Positions 1-6,361 of a DNA stretch of 16,410 nucleotides are shown here, piece after piece. Made by a program: the position numbers and the translations under genes. The DNA is taken from positions 1 through 16,410 of the forward strand of contig JAJXSQ010000009.1 in NCBI GenBank assembly GCA_021784495.1. The letters are read 5' to 3'. The stretch comes from Myxococcales bacterium (GTDB taxonomy: Bacteria > Myxococcota > Myxococcia > Myxococcales > Anaeromyxobacteraceae). Under the pieces are notes generated by a model. That model was given only the letters and a program-made list of their open reading frames with translations, did not search any database and was not told the origin of the DNA. The number at the start of each line of letters is the position of its first letter. The stretch's first letter is position 1.

Positions 1-1116
1 CGCGTTGCGCGCCGCCAGGCGCGCCAGCTCCACCGCCCGGAGCAGCGCGCCGGAGCCGCCGAGGATCTGCTCGAAGCCGTACCGGACCGGCGCGGGCGCC
101 GGCGCGCGGGGGCCGGCCGCGTGCCGCGCCCGGTTGGGGGCGAGGTCGGCCGCCGGCACGGCGCGCAGCATGGCGCCGATGGGGCAGCCCTCGTGCAGGA
201 CCGGGATGGCCACCACCCGCTGGTCCCGCCAGGCGTGGACCGTCTCCCCCTCCCCCGGCGACGCCCCGCCGAGCAGGGCGTCCTCGACCGTCCGGCGGAG
301 GTCCGGAGGGAGCCGCCCGGACTCGAGGCCGATCCGGGAGGAGGCGGGGCCGTTGGCCGCCAGGATCCGGCCGCCGGTGTCGATCGCCACCAGGGCGTCG
401 CCGCTCGCCCGGGCGGCCTGGAAGGAGAAGCGGATCACCTCGTCGCGGACCGACTGGGCGGCGCGGAGCCGCTCCTCGACGGTCCGGGCGATGGCCCGGG
501 CGGCGACGATCACCTGCGGGCCGTGCGCCTCCCAGGGGCCGGTGATGTCCACCAGGCCGACCGGGACGTCGCCGCCCGGCGCGAAGATCGGCGCGCCGGC
601 GCAGGTCCAGCGCTGCCAGGCCTCCACGAAGTGCTCGGAGGCGAAGACCTCGAGCGGCTTCCCCTCGCGGATGGCGGTCCCCGGGCCGTTGGTCCCGACC
701 GACTCCTCGGCCCAGTTCGCGCCCGGGGCGAAGTTGATCTCGGCGACGCCGTCGAGGACCCGCGGGTGGCCGAGCGCGGCGAGCATCCAGCCGGCGGCGT
801 CGAAGTAGGTGAGGACGTGCTCGACCGCGCCGAGGCGGCGCGCGAAGTCCTCGAGGATCGGCGCCGCCAGCCGGTAGATCGGATCGCGCCGGCGCCGCTC
901 GTCCAGCTCCTCCGCGCGCAGCGCCCGGGGCGCCCGCCGCTGGGTCGGATCGACGCCGAACGACTCGCGGGCCCGGCGCCAGGAGCGGGCGATCTCGGCG
1001 GGCAGCCCCTCCGGCTCGACCCCGTCCTCGACGAAGCGGAGCCAGGCCCGATCGACGAACCGGCGCCGCTCGAGCGGCGCGGTGAGCGGCGGGATGAGGC
1101 TGGCAGGTGGGGACAT
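1..1116 (-). CDS. AcoR-type sigma-54-dependent transcriptional activator, N-terminal part (gene continues past the window start)
   Basis: The gene reads leftwards from an ATG at 1116 and stays open for 372 codons to the window edge, so its C-terminal part is missing. Residues about 80-219 form a GAF-type sensor domain containing GTNGPGT (141-147), the hallmark of AcoR/DhaR-like regulators of acetoin, alcohol and glycerol use. A PAS-like segment follows (about 233-316). From residue 346, YGFEQILGGS matches the start of a sigma-54-interacting AAA+ domain; the Walker and GAFTGA motifs and the Fis-type helix-turn-helix would lie outside the window. GAGGGA sits about five bases before the ATG. Family members bind enhancer sites upstream of -24/-12 promoters and activate RNA polymerase-sigma-54 on sensing a small ligand. 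The ExaC-type dehydrogenase promoter at 5008-5023, with its repeats, is the likely target; this is inferred from family habit and proximity. Confidence 0.9.
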   Translation of the reverse strand, partial: MSPPASLIPPLTAPLERRRFVDRAWLRFVEDGVEPEGLPAEIARSWRRARESFGVDPTQRRAPRALRAEELDERRRRDPIYRLAAPILEDFARRLGAVEHVLTYFDAAGWMLAALGHPRVLDGVAEINFAPGANWAEESVGTNGPGTAIREGKPLEVFASEHFVEAWQRWTCAGAPIFAPGGDVPVGLVDITGPWEAHGPQVIVAARAIARTVEERLRAAQSVRDEVIRFSFQAARASGDALVAIDTGGRILAANGPASSRIGLESGRLPPDLRRTVEDALLGGASPGEGETVHAWRDQRVVAIPVLHEGCPIGAMLRAVPAADLAPNRARHAAGPRAPAPAPVRYGFEQILGGSGALLRAVELARLAARNA

Positions 1117-1330
1117 CGTCCCTCGCTGGCCCCCCTCCTCTCGGACGGAGGCGCACTCTACCGAAAAACCCTACCACCCAGATTGTCGCAGGCGCCCCCC
1201 CCTTTAGGTTCGCCCCGCCTGCACGCTCCGGAGGCGGCGAGCTGGATCCGGAGCGCGCTCCGCGCCGACCCGACCCACGTGATGACGGGCGCTTGGCGCC
1301 GGGCACGCCCCTCGCAATCGGCAGGTCCGC

Positions 1331-1801
1331 ATGGCGAAGATCATCTTCTACGAGAAGCCCGGCTGCAGCGGAAACGAGCGTCAGAAGGCCCTCCTCGCGC
1401 GCGCCGGCCACCAGCTCGAGGTGCGCGACCTGCTCTCGCACACCTGGACCGAGGCGGAGCTCGGCGCCTTCCTCGGCGATCTCCCGGTCGAGGACTGGTT
1501 CGACCGGACCGCCCCGCGGGTGAAGGCGGGGGAGGTCCGCCCCGCCGGGCTCCCGCGCGGCGAGGCGATGCGGCTCCTCCTCGCCGAGCCGGCCCTGATC
1601 CGGCGGCCGCTCCTGCAGGTCGGTGAGCGGCGCGAGGTCGGCTTCCTCGCGGCGGTGGTGGACGCCTGGATCGGCCTCGAGCCGGCGATCCCGAGCGGCT
1701 GCAGCCTCGACGGGTGCTCGAGCGCCGGCGGCGCCCTCTGCGCGACGGGGTGCGAGGAGCCTCCGGTGGCGATCGGCCGGGCCGGCGCTCGGACGTGCTA
1801 G
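1331..1801 (+). CDS. ArsC/Spx-fold nitrogenase-associated-type protein with cysteine-rich tail
   Basis: The product is 156 residues. The start KIIFYEKPGC, with Cys12 followed by NERQK (15-19), then a conserved VRDLL (31-35) and a PVEDWF block (52-57), match the small ArsC-family proteins called nitrogenase-associated proteins (TIGR01616 type), which are thioredoxin-fold relatives of arsenate reductase. Cys12 occupies the ArsC catalytic position. The family is about 120-130 residues, so the last 35 residues are an extension. That extension holds Cys124, 129, 137 and 141 plus a terminal Cys156, which could be redox-active or bind metal. AGG lies about seven bases before the ATG. The stop overlaps the stop of the convergent membrane-protein gene within the tetranucleotide CTAG. 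No nif gene is visible here, so a nitrogenase link is only family lore; general redox or arsenate function remains possible. Confidence 0.85.
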   Translation: MAKIIFYEKPGCSGNERQKALLARAGHQLEVRDLLSHTWTEAELGAFLGDLPVEDWFDRTAPRVKAGEVRPAGLPRGEAMRLLLAEPALIRRPLLQVGERREVGFLAAVVDAWIGLEPAIPSGCSLDGCSSAGGALCATGCEEPPVAIGRAGARTC

Positions 1802-2178
1802 CGCTCCGGCTTCGCCGCGACCGGCTCGGCGGTGGTCGCCGCCGTGGCCCAGTCCGCGGCCCTGATCTCCTGGCTCATCCGGTCGTTGGCGCGGGCCCGC
1901 GCGCGGAACCAGACGAGGATGGCGGCGGTCGCGACGAACGACGCCCCGATCCAGATCGCGGCGATGCGTCCGACCACCCCCAGGAGATCGAGGAGCTGCT
2001 CGCCGACACCCCCGGCACCCACCTCACCGGCGCGCGCGGTGCCCAGCACCAGGGCGAGGAGGAGGATCGAGAGCGCCGGGAGCGCGAGCCGGGAGCGGTC
2101 CTCGTCCACGGCGACCGCCGCGAACGAACGAGGATTGCCATGGTGCGATGGATCGACCGCGAGCATCGCCTGCCTCAT
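1798..2178 (-). CDS. small two-helix membrane protein of unknown function
   Basis: I do not recognise this 126-residue protein. Codon choice is strongly GC3-biased in this frame, as in neighbouring genes. It has two hydrophobic segments (about 31-49 and 67-91), joined by a glycine-rich loop with a few acidic residues and followed by an Arg-rich stretch (FRARARAN) and a polar tail. The first segment ends in TARAG and could be a cleavable signal peptide. The ATG at 2178 is preceded by GAGGT at a good distance, and a well-formed sigma-70 promoter lies just upstream. An internal GTG at codon 24 would give a more classical signal-peptide start but lacks a ribosome site. The stop overlaps that of the convergent ArsC-like gene. 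No function is proposed. Confidence 0.65.
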   Translation of the reverse strand: MRQAMLAVDPSHHGNPRSFAAVAVDEDRSRLALPALSILLLALVLGTARAGEVGAGGVGEQLLDLLGVVGRIAAIWIGASFVATAAILVWFRARARANDRMSQEIRAADWATAATTAEPVAAKPER

Positions 2179-2206
2179 GGTGTGACCTCACGCCCCCGAT
2201 TTTTTG

Positions 2207-2236
2207 ATGATACTCGCCTCGCCCCGGGAGTGACAA
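2207..2236 (-). promoter_or_regulatory. sigma-70-type promoter for the two-helix membrane protein
   Basis: On the minus strand, TTGTCA (2231-2236, five of six matches to the -35 consensus) and TATCAT (2207-2212, five of six matches to the -10 consensus) are separated by 18 bases. Transcription would begin near 2200, leaving a leader of about 20 bases with GAGGT before the ATG at 2178. It is the best -35/-10 pair I found in the window and sits in a locally AT-richer patch. Confidence 0.6.
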
Positions 2237-2528
2237 ACAAGTGAAGCGAGATCCACGCCAGGACGAACAGGCCTGGATCCAGCCACCTACATGTCCCTCC
2301 TTCAGACCCTGGGTCACCCGTACCTGGCCATATCCCACACACCCCGTGCGGGACCGAGATCCGGCGAGCGGCCCCAACCCGTGCTCGGCCGTCCTGCAGG
2401 AGAAAACAAGGAGGAGCCCGGCCACGTTCCGCGGTCGCCCGCGGCCCGCGCGCCGCCACGGCCGGCACCGATCAGGGCCTCCCTGGATGGGGAAGGGGGC
2501 GGGGATCGCCAGCGCCCGCGGCGGCGGG
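2237..2528. other. intergenic spacer with no gene seen
   Basis: This stretch of about 290 bases between two divergent small membrane-protein genes is less GC-rich than its surroundings and shows no frame with the GC3 bias of real genes. It holds only short palindromes (for example CTGGATCCAG at 2273-2282 and TCCTGCAGGA near 2393-2402). I see no tRNA, terminator or repeat. Its length would allow regulatory sites or a small RNA, but nothing specific supports one. Confidence 0.5.
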
Positions 2529-2534
2529 TACCAT
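2529..2534 (+). promoter_or_regulatory. possible -10 element giving a leaderless transcript
   Basis: TACCAT lies seven bases before the ATG at 2542, the distance expected from a -10 box to a transcription start. No Shine-Dalgarno sequence precedes that ATG. Together these suggest a leaderless mRNA. No clear -35 box is visible, so the call is weak. The same layout (TATCAT then the start codon) recurs at 10830. Confidence 0.3.
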
Positions 2535-2541
2535 CGGCGCC

Positions 2542-2961
2542 ATGTGGGACCTCGAGCCGCGCACGGCGCTGGAGCGAGCCGTGGCCGGCCTCGCCCTCCT
2601 CACCGCGGTCGCCGGGGCGGTCCGGCTCGAGGAGATCGGCGAGCTGCTCCGCCGCGAGGAGGCGCGCGCCTGGTGGGCCGGCAACGGGCGCGACGTCATC
2701 AACGCCCTCGCCCTCCTCGCCATCGCCGCGGCGCTGGTGCTGCGCGGCTTCCCGCCGCCGGCGGCCCTCGCGGCGAGCGGGCTGCTGACGCTCGCGCTCA
2801 CCGGGGTCTCCACGCTGGAGGGGCGCCTCCCGGCGCAGGCCCACCCGCGGGCGACCGCCCTCGGGATCGGGCTCCTCCTCGCGCTGCCGCTCGTCGCCTG
2901 GCCGGGCGGGATCTCGTCCGGCCTCGGCGCCGTGGCGGCGGCCCTCTTCGCCGACCGCTAG
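2542..2961 (+). CDS. small polytopic membrane protein of unknown function
   Basis: The product is 139 residues and I do not recognise the family. About four hydrophobic helices are visible (roughly 11-27, 52-68, 72-90 and 104-121), perhaps with a fifth at 124-136. Between helices 1 and 2 is a charged amphipathic stretch, EEIGELLRREEARAWW (30-45). The frame carries the strong GC3 bias of the genome, which makes it credible as a gene. No ribosome site precedes the ATG; a -10-like box seven bases upstream suggests a leaderless start. It ends 12 bases before the stop of the convergent DUF779 gene. The sequence gives no catalytic or transport motif, so no function is offered. Confidence 0.65.
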   Translation: MWDLEPRTALERAVAGLALLTAVAGAVRLEEIGELLRREEARAWWAGNGRDVINALALLAIAAALVLRGFPPPAALAASGLLTLALTGVSTLEGRLPAQAHPRATALGIGLLLALPLVAWPGGISSGLGAVAAALFADR

Positions 2962-2973
2962 AGGCGCGGCCGG

Positions 2974-3363
2974 TCAGCCGTGGAGCAGGGTCTCCCCCTC
3001 CCCGGCGGTGAGCTCCCGGTGCTCGTCGTCGGTGAAGACGCGGGAGCGGGTGAGGAAGCGGATCCCCTCCCCGCTCTCGAGCGAGAACTGGCCGCCGCGC
3101 CCGGGGACGACGTCGATGATCAGCTGGGTGTGGCGCCAGTACGCGAACTGGGCCGCGCTCATGTAGAACGGGCAGCCGCCGATCTCGCCGAGGAGCCGGT
3201 CCGAGTCGCCGACGAGGAGATCGCCGCGGCCGTAGCACATCGGCGCGCTGCCGTCGCAGCAGCCGCCGGACTGGTGGAACATCAGCTCGCCGTGGCGCGC
3301 CTTGAGCTTCTCGACGAGCGCGAGGGCGGCCTCGGTGGCGACGACGCGGGGGGGAGGAGCCAT
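2974..3363 (-). CDS. DUF779 family protein, aldehyde dehydrogenase partner
   Basis: The product is 129 residues and matches DUF779 (PF05610), a family of about 115-130 residues almost always encoded next to ExaC/AcoD-type aldehyde dehydrogenases. Seen motifs: LMFHQSGGCCDGSAPMCY (27-44, with Cys35, Cys36 and Cys43), FYMS (66-69), YWRHTQLIIDVVPGRG (75-90) and RFLTRSRVF (102-110). The clustered cysteines and histidines suggest a metal- or redox-binding site, but the biochemical role is not established. The frame is open much further upstream through the dehydrogenase. I chose the ATG at 3363 because GGAGG stands a few bases before it and similarity begins there. It lies 71 bases downstream of the dehydrogenase stop on the same strand, so the two are probably co-transcribed from the sigma-54 promoter, with the spacer hairpins between them. 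Confidence 0.9.
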   Translation of the reverse strand: MAPPPRVVATEAALALVEKLKARHGELMFHQSGGCCDGSAPMCYGRGDLLVGDSDRLLGEIGGCPFYMSAAQFAYWRHTQLIIDVVPGRGGQFSLESGEGIRFLTRSRVFTDDEHRELTAGEGETLLHG

Positions 3364-3378
3364 GCGACCTCCGGAGGC

Positions 3379-3413
3379 GGGGGCGGCGCCGCCCCCCGGC
3401 GAGGCGCCGGGGG
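3379..3413 (-). other. overlapping intercistronic palindrome and hairpin between exaC and the DUF779 gene
   Basis: An 18-bp perfect palindrome (3379-3396, centred on CGGCGCCG) overlaps a second hairpin (3393-3413) with a perfect 9-bp all-G/C stem and a 3-base loop. Both use the C-run at 3393-3396, so in RNA only one can form at a time. There is no downstream T-run, so a standard intrinsic terminator is not supported. RNA stability, processing, or lowering of DUF779 expression relative to the dehydrogenase are plausible roles. Confidence 0.5.
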
Positions 3414-3434
3414 ACGGGCCGACGCCGCGGCGCC

Positions 3435-4955
3435 CTAGAAGAAGCCGAGCGCCTTCGGCGAGTAGCTCACCAGCAGGTTCTTGGTCTGCTGGTAGTGATC
3501 GAGCATCATCTTGTGGGTCTCGCGCCCGATCCCCGACTGCTTGTAACCGCCGAAGGCGGCGTGCGCCGGGTAGAGGTGGTAGCAGTTGGTCCAGACCCGC
3601 CCCGCCTTGATCCCGCGCCCCATCCGGTAGGCCGTGTTGCCGTCGCGGGTCCAGACGCCGGAGCCGAGGCCGTAGAGGGTGTCGTTGGCGATCGCCAGCG
3701 CGTCCGCCTCGTCCTTGAAGGTGGTGACCGCGAGGACCGGGCCGAAGATCTCCTCCTGGAAGAGCCGCATCTTGTTCTTCCCCTCGAAGACCGTCGGCTT
3801 CACGTAGTAGCCGCCCGCCAGGTCGCCGGCGAGGACGTTCCGGCCGCCGCCGGCCCGGAGCTTCGCCCCCTCCTGCTTGCCGATGTCGATGTAGGAGAGG
3901 ATCTTCTCCAGCTGCTCGGTCGAGGCCTGGGCGCCGATCATGGTGTCGGTGTCGAGCGGGTTGCCCTGCTTCACCTTGGCGACCCGGGCCAGCGCCCGCT
4001 CCATGAACCGGTCGTAGATCGACTCCTGGACGAGCGCGCGCGACGGGCAGGTGCAGACCTCGCCCTGGTTCAGCGCGAACATGGTGAAGCCCTCGAGCGC
4101 CTTGTCGAAGAACTCGTCGTCCTTCGCCATCACGTCCTCGAAGAAGACGTTCGGCGACTTCCCGCCGAGCTCGAGGGTCACCGGGATCAGGTTCTGCGAG
4201 GCGTACTGCATGATGAGCCGGCCGGTCGTCGTCTCGCCGGTGAAGGCGATCTTGGCGATGCGGCTCGAGGAGGCGAGCGGCTTGCCGGCCTCGAGGCCGA
4301 AGCCGTTCACCACGTTCAGCACCCCGGGGGGCAGCAGGTCGCCGATCAGCTCCATCAGCACCAGGATCGACGTCGGGGTCTGCTCGGCCGGCTTCAGCAC
4401 CACGCAGTTCCCGGCCGCCAGCGCCGGCGCCAGCTTCCAGACGGCCATGAGGATCGGGAAGTTCCAGGGGATGATCTGGCCGACGACGCCGAGCGGCTCG
4501 TGGAAGTGGTAGGCGATCGTGGTGTCGTCGATCTCGGCGACCGACCCCTCCTGGGCGCGGATCACGCCGCCGAAGTAGCGGAAGTGGTCGATCGCCAGCG
4601 GGATGTCGGCGGCGAGCGTCTCCCGCACCGGCTTCCCGTTGTCCCAGGTCTCGGCGACCGCGATGAGCTCCAGGTTCTGCTCCATCCGGTCGGCGATCTT
4701 GTTGAGCAGGATCCCCCGCTGGGCGTACGAGGTCCGCCCCCAGGCCTCCTTGGCGGCGTGGGCGGCGTCGAGCGCGCGCTCGACGTCGGCGGCGTCCGAG
4801 CGCGGCACCTCGCAGAAGGCCTTGCCGGTCACCGGCGAGACGTTCTCGAAGTACTGCCCCTTCACCGGCTCGACCCACTTGCCGCCGATGTAGTTCTGGT
4901 ACCGCTTCTTGAAGGTCACCTTGCTGCCGGGCTGGCCTGGGGCTGCGTAGATCAT
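3435..4955 (-). CDS. exaC: NAD-dependent aldehyde dehydrogenase, ExaC/AcoD (acetaldehyde dehydrogenase) type
   Basis: The product is 506 residues, the usual length of ExaC/AcoD enzymes, which oxidise acetaldehyde to acetate during ethanol or acetoin catabolism in the cytoplasm. Landmarks: PWNFP (163-167, Asn165), LKPAEQTP (187-194, Lys188), FTGETTTGR (238-246, cofactor loop), LELGGKSPNVFF (261-272, general base Glu262), NQGEVCTCPSR (296-306, nucleophile Cys301) and IFGPV (403-407). The frame opens 51 codons further upstream, but the ATG at 4955 has GGAGAG at a good distance. The longer start would translate through the predicted sigma-54 promoter. Expression is probably driven by that promoter and the GTGACA enhancer array. 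The DUF779 gene follows. The family is certain; the substrate is inferred from family and context. Confidence 0.95.
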   Translation of the reverse strand: MIYAAPGQPGSKVTFKKRYQNYIGGKWVEPVKGQYFENVSPVTGKAFCEVPRSDAADVERALDAAHAAKEAWGRTSYAQRGILLNKIADRMEQNLELIAVAETWDNGKPVRETLAADIPLAIDHFRYFGGVIRAQEGSVAEIDDTTIAYHFHEPLGVVGQIIPWNFPILMAVWKLAPALAAGNCVVLKPAEQTPTSILVLMELIGDLLPPGVLNVVNGFGLEAGKPLASSSRIAKIAFTGETTTGRLIMQYASQNLIPVTLELGGKSPNVFFEDVMAKDDEFFDKALEGFTMFALNQGEVCTCPSRALVQESIYDRFMERALARVAKVKQGNPLDTDTMIGAQASTEQLEKILSYIDIGKQEGAKLRAGGGRNVLAGDLAGGYYVKPTVFEGKNKMRLFQEEIFGPVLAVTTFKDEADALAIANDTLYGLGSGVWTRDGNTAYRMGRGIKAGRVWTNCYHLYPAHAAFGGYKQSGIGRETHKMMLDHYQQTKNLLVSYSPKALGFF

Positions 4956-5007
4956 GTGCTCTCCGGTGGGGGCGCCGAGGGGCGGCGCGGTGGTGCCCGC
5001 CGAGCAG

Positions 5008-5023
5008 AGCAAGGGGCGCACCA
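5008..5023 (-). promoter_or_regulatory. sigma-54 (-24/-12) promoter of exaC
   Basis: On the minus strand the sequence is TGGTGCGCCCCTTGCT. It has TGG at -24, TTGCT at -12, and exactly ten bases between the invariant GG and GC, matching TGGCACGN4TTGCW at all core positions. Transcription would start about 11-12 bases downstream, near 4998, giving a leader of about 40-45 bases before the ATG at 4955. A partial AcoR-type sigma-54 activator in the same window supports the reading. Confidence 0.75.
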
Positions 5024-5086
5024 GCGCCGCGCGACCGCGCAACCGCCCGGGAACCGGCGGGAGCGGGGCGCCGGCGTCGCGGGGGA

Positions 5087-5138
5087 GTGACAGGCTCCCC
5101 CGTGACATGTCACGGGGCGCGCCGGTGACAGCGTGACA
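5087..5138. promoter_or_regulatory. enhancer (UAS) array of GTGACA half-sites upstream of exaC
   Basis: Five copies of GTGACA or its complement TGTCAC lie in 52 bases: 5087-5092, 5102-5107, 5108-5113 (inverted), 5125-5130 and 5133-5138. The second and third form a perfect 20-bp palindrome, ccccgtgacatgtcacgggg (5098-5117). The last two are direct repeats with an 8-bp period. Measured from the predicted start they lie at about -90 to -140, the normal range for sigma-54 enhancers. An AcoR-type dimer would be expected to bind the dyad; which protein binds is inferred. Confidence 0.65.
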
Positions 5139-5165
5139 CCCCGGACAGGGCCCGCGCGCCCGCGC

Positions 5166-6218
5166 TCACCCGAGGAAGTCGAGGAGCGCCGCCAGGAAGC
5201 GATCCGGCGCCTCGAGGTGCGGCGCGTGGCCGACCCCCTCCAGCTCGACCAGCCGCGCGCCGGGGATGGCCGCGGCCGCACGCTTCCCGAGGACCGGGTA
5301 GTCGCCGAGCCGGGCCGCGACCTCCTTCGAGACCAGCCCCTTCCCGACCGCGGTCCGGTCGGCGAGGCCGACCACGAGGAGCGTCGGGACGGCGAGCCGG
5401 GGCAGATCCTGGACCACCGGCTGGGTGTAGATCATGTCGTAGGTGAGCGCCGACGCGCGCGCCACCACGGCCCGCTCCGGGCCGAGCAGCTGCCGCCAGA
5501 TCAGCCTCGGCCAGCGGTCGAGCGCCGCCGCCCCGCTCCCCCCGTAGGCCCGGTAGAACCGGAGGAGCGCGTCGCCGGTGAGGCCGAGCTGGAGCCGCTC
5601 CCACTCGTCGACGGTGAGGAAGGGCACGTCGCGCCGGTAGTCCTCGAGGCCGATGGGATCCTCGAGCACCAGCCGCTCGACCCGCTCCGGGAACATGAGC
5701 GCGAACCGGACGGCCAGCATCCCTCCCATCGAGTGGCCGACCACCGCCACCCGGCCGACCCCGAGATCGTCGAGGATGGCGCGGGTGTTGCGCGCGAGCA
5801 GCTCGAACGAGTAGTGGACGTCCGGCTTCGACGAGCGCCCGAAGCCGAGCTGGTCCGGGACGACCACCCGGAAGCCGCGCGCGGCGAGCGCACGCGCCAC
5901 GCCGGCCCAGGCGTCCCCCCAGAAGTTCTTCCCGTGGAGGAGGAGGACGGTCCGGCCGTTCGCGGGCCCGGTCGGCGCCACGTCGGCGTAGGCCAGCCGG
6001 ACCTCGCGCCCCTCGATCGTCGCCGCGAGCCAGCGGGTCGGGAGCTCGGGAGGGAGCCCCTCGAGACAGGGGCCGAGCGGCGCCTCGCCGGCGGCGTCGC
6101 CGGAGCCGGCCCCCCGCAGGGCGGGACGGTCCGGGGCGGCCGGCGGCGGTCGATCCAGGGCGCGCGGAGCGAGGGGGACGAGGGCGAGGAGCAGGGCGAT
6201 CGACGGTCGGCGCGGCAT
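5166..6218 (-). CDS. exported alpha/beta hydrolase
   Basis: The product is 350 residues with a complete alpha/beta-hydrolase triad. The nucleophile elbow GHSMGG gives Ser163, LVVGLADRT gives Asp287 and GVGHAPHLE gives His331; HGKNFWG (95-101) supplies the oxyanion loop. A twin-arginine-free N-terminus with two arginines and a hydrophobic run (residues 3-20) looks like a signal peptide, followed by a Pro/Ala-rich linker to about residue 60, so it probably acts in the periplasm or at the outer membrane. Between the core strands is a cap of roughly 190-270. GGAGGT precedes the ATG by about eight bases. It shares its 5' region with the divergent transporter gene. The fold is certain; the substrate (ester, lactone or haloalkane-like compound) cannot be read from the sequence. 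Confidence 0.9.
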   Translation of the reverse strand: MPRRPSIALLLALVPLAPRALDRPPPAAPDRPALRGAGSGDAAGEAPLGPCLEGLPPELPTRWLAATIEGREVRLAYADVAPTGPANGRTVLLLHGKNFWGDAWAGVARALAARGFRVVVPDQLGFGRSSKPDVHYSFELLARNTRAILDDLGVGRVAVVGHSMGGMLAVRFALMFPERVERLVLEDPIGLEDYRRDVPFLTVDEWERLQLGLTGDALLRFYRAYGGSGAAALDRWPRLIWRQLLGPERAVVARASALTYDMIYTQPVVQDLPRLAVPTLLVVGLADRTAVGKGLVSKEVAARLGDYPVLGKRAAAAIPGARLVELEGVGHAPHLEAPDRFLAALLDFLG

Positions 6219-6361
6219 GCTGGGGACCTCCCGCGGCGGCGGAGCGCCGGCGGGCGAAGGCTACCCCGTCGGCGCCCCGCCGGACACGCGCCCCATCTGG
6301 GCCTCGCTGGACCGCTCGCCACGTCGCCAGGTCCCCTTCAGGATTCTGCGCCGAGGTGCAC

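Noticed and set aside
1183..1210. TTGTCG / TAGGTT pair as a sigma-70 promoter for the ArsC-like gene
   Set aside because: It has only four and three consensus matches, 16-base spacing and about 115 bases to the start codon; too weak to list.
1290..1330. GG-N10-GC spacing upstream of the ArsC-like gene that could suggest a sigma-54 promoter
   Set aside because: The -12 half reads ACGC instead of TTGC and no enhancer-like repeats accompany it.
2175..2468. Minus-strand frame with a hydrophobic segment reminiscent of a light-harvesting alpha helix (LDPGLFVLAWISLHLF)
   Set aside because: Codon use lacks the GC3 bias, the frame overlaps the sigma-70 promoter and start of the two-helix membrane protein, and no photosynthesis gene is nearby. 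Chance is the better explanation.
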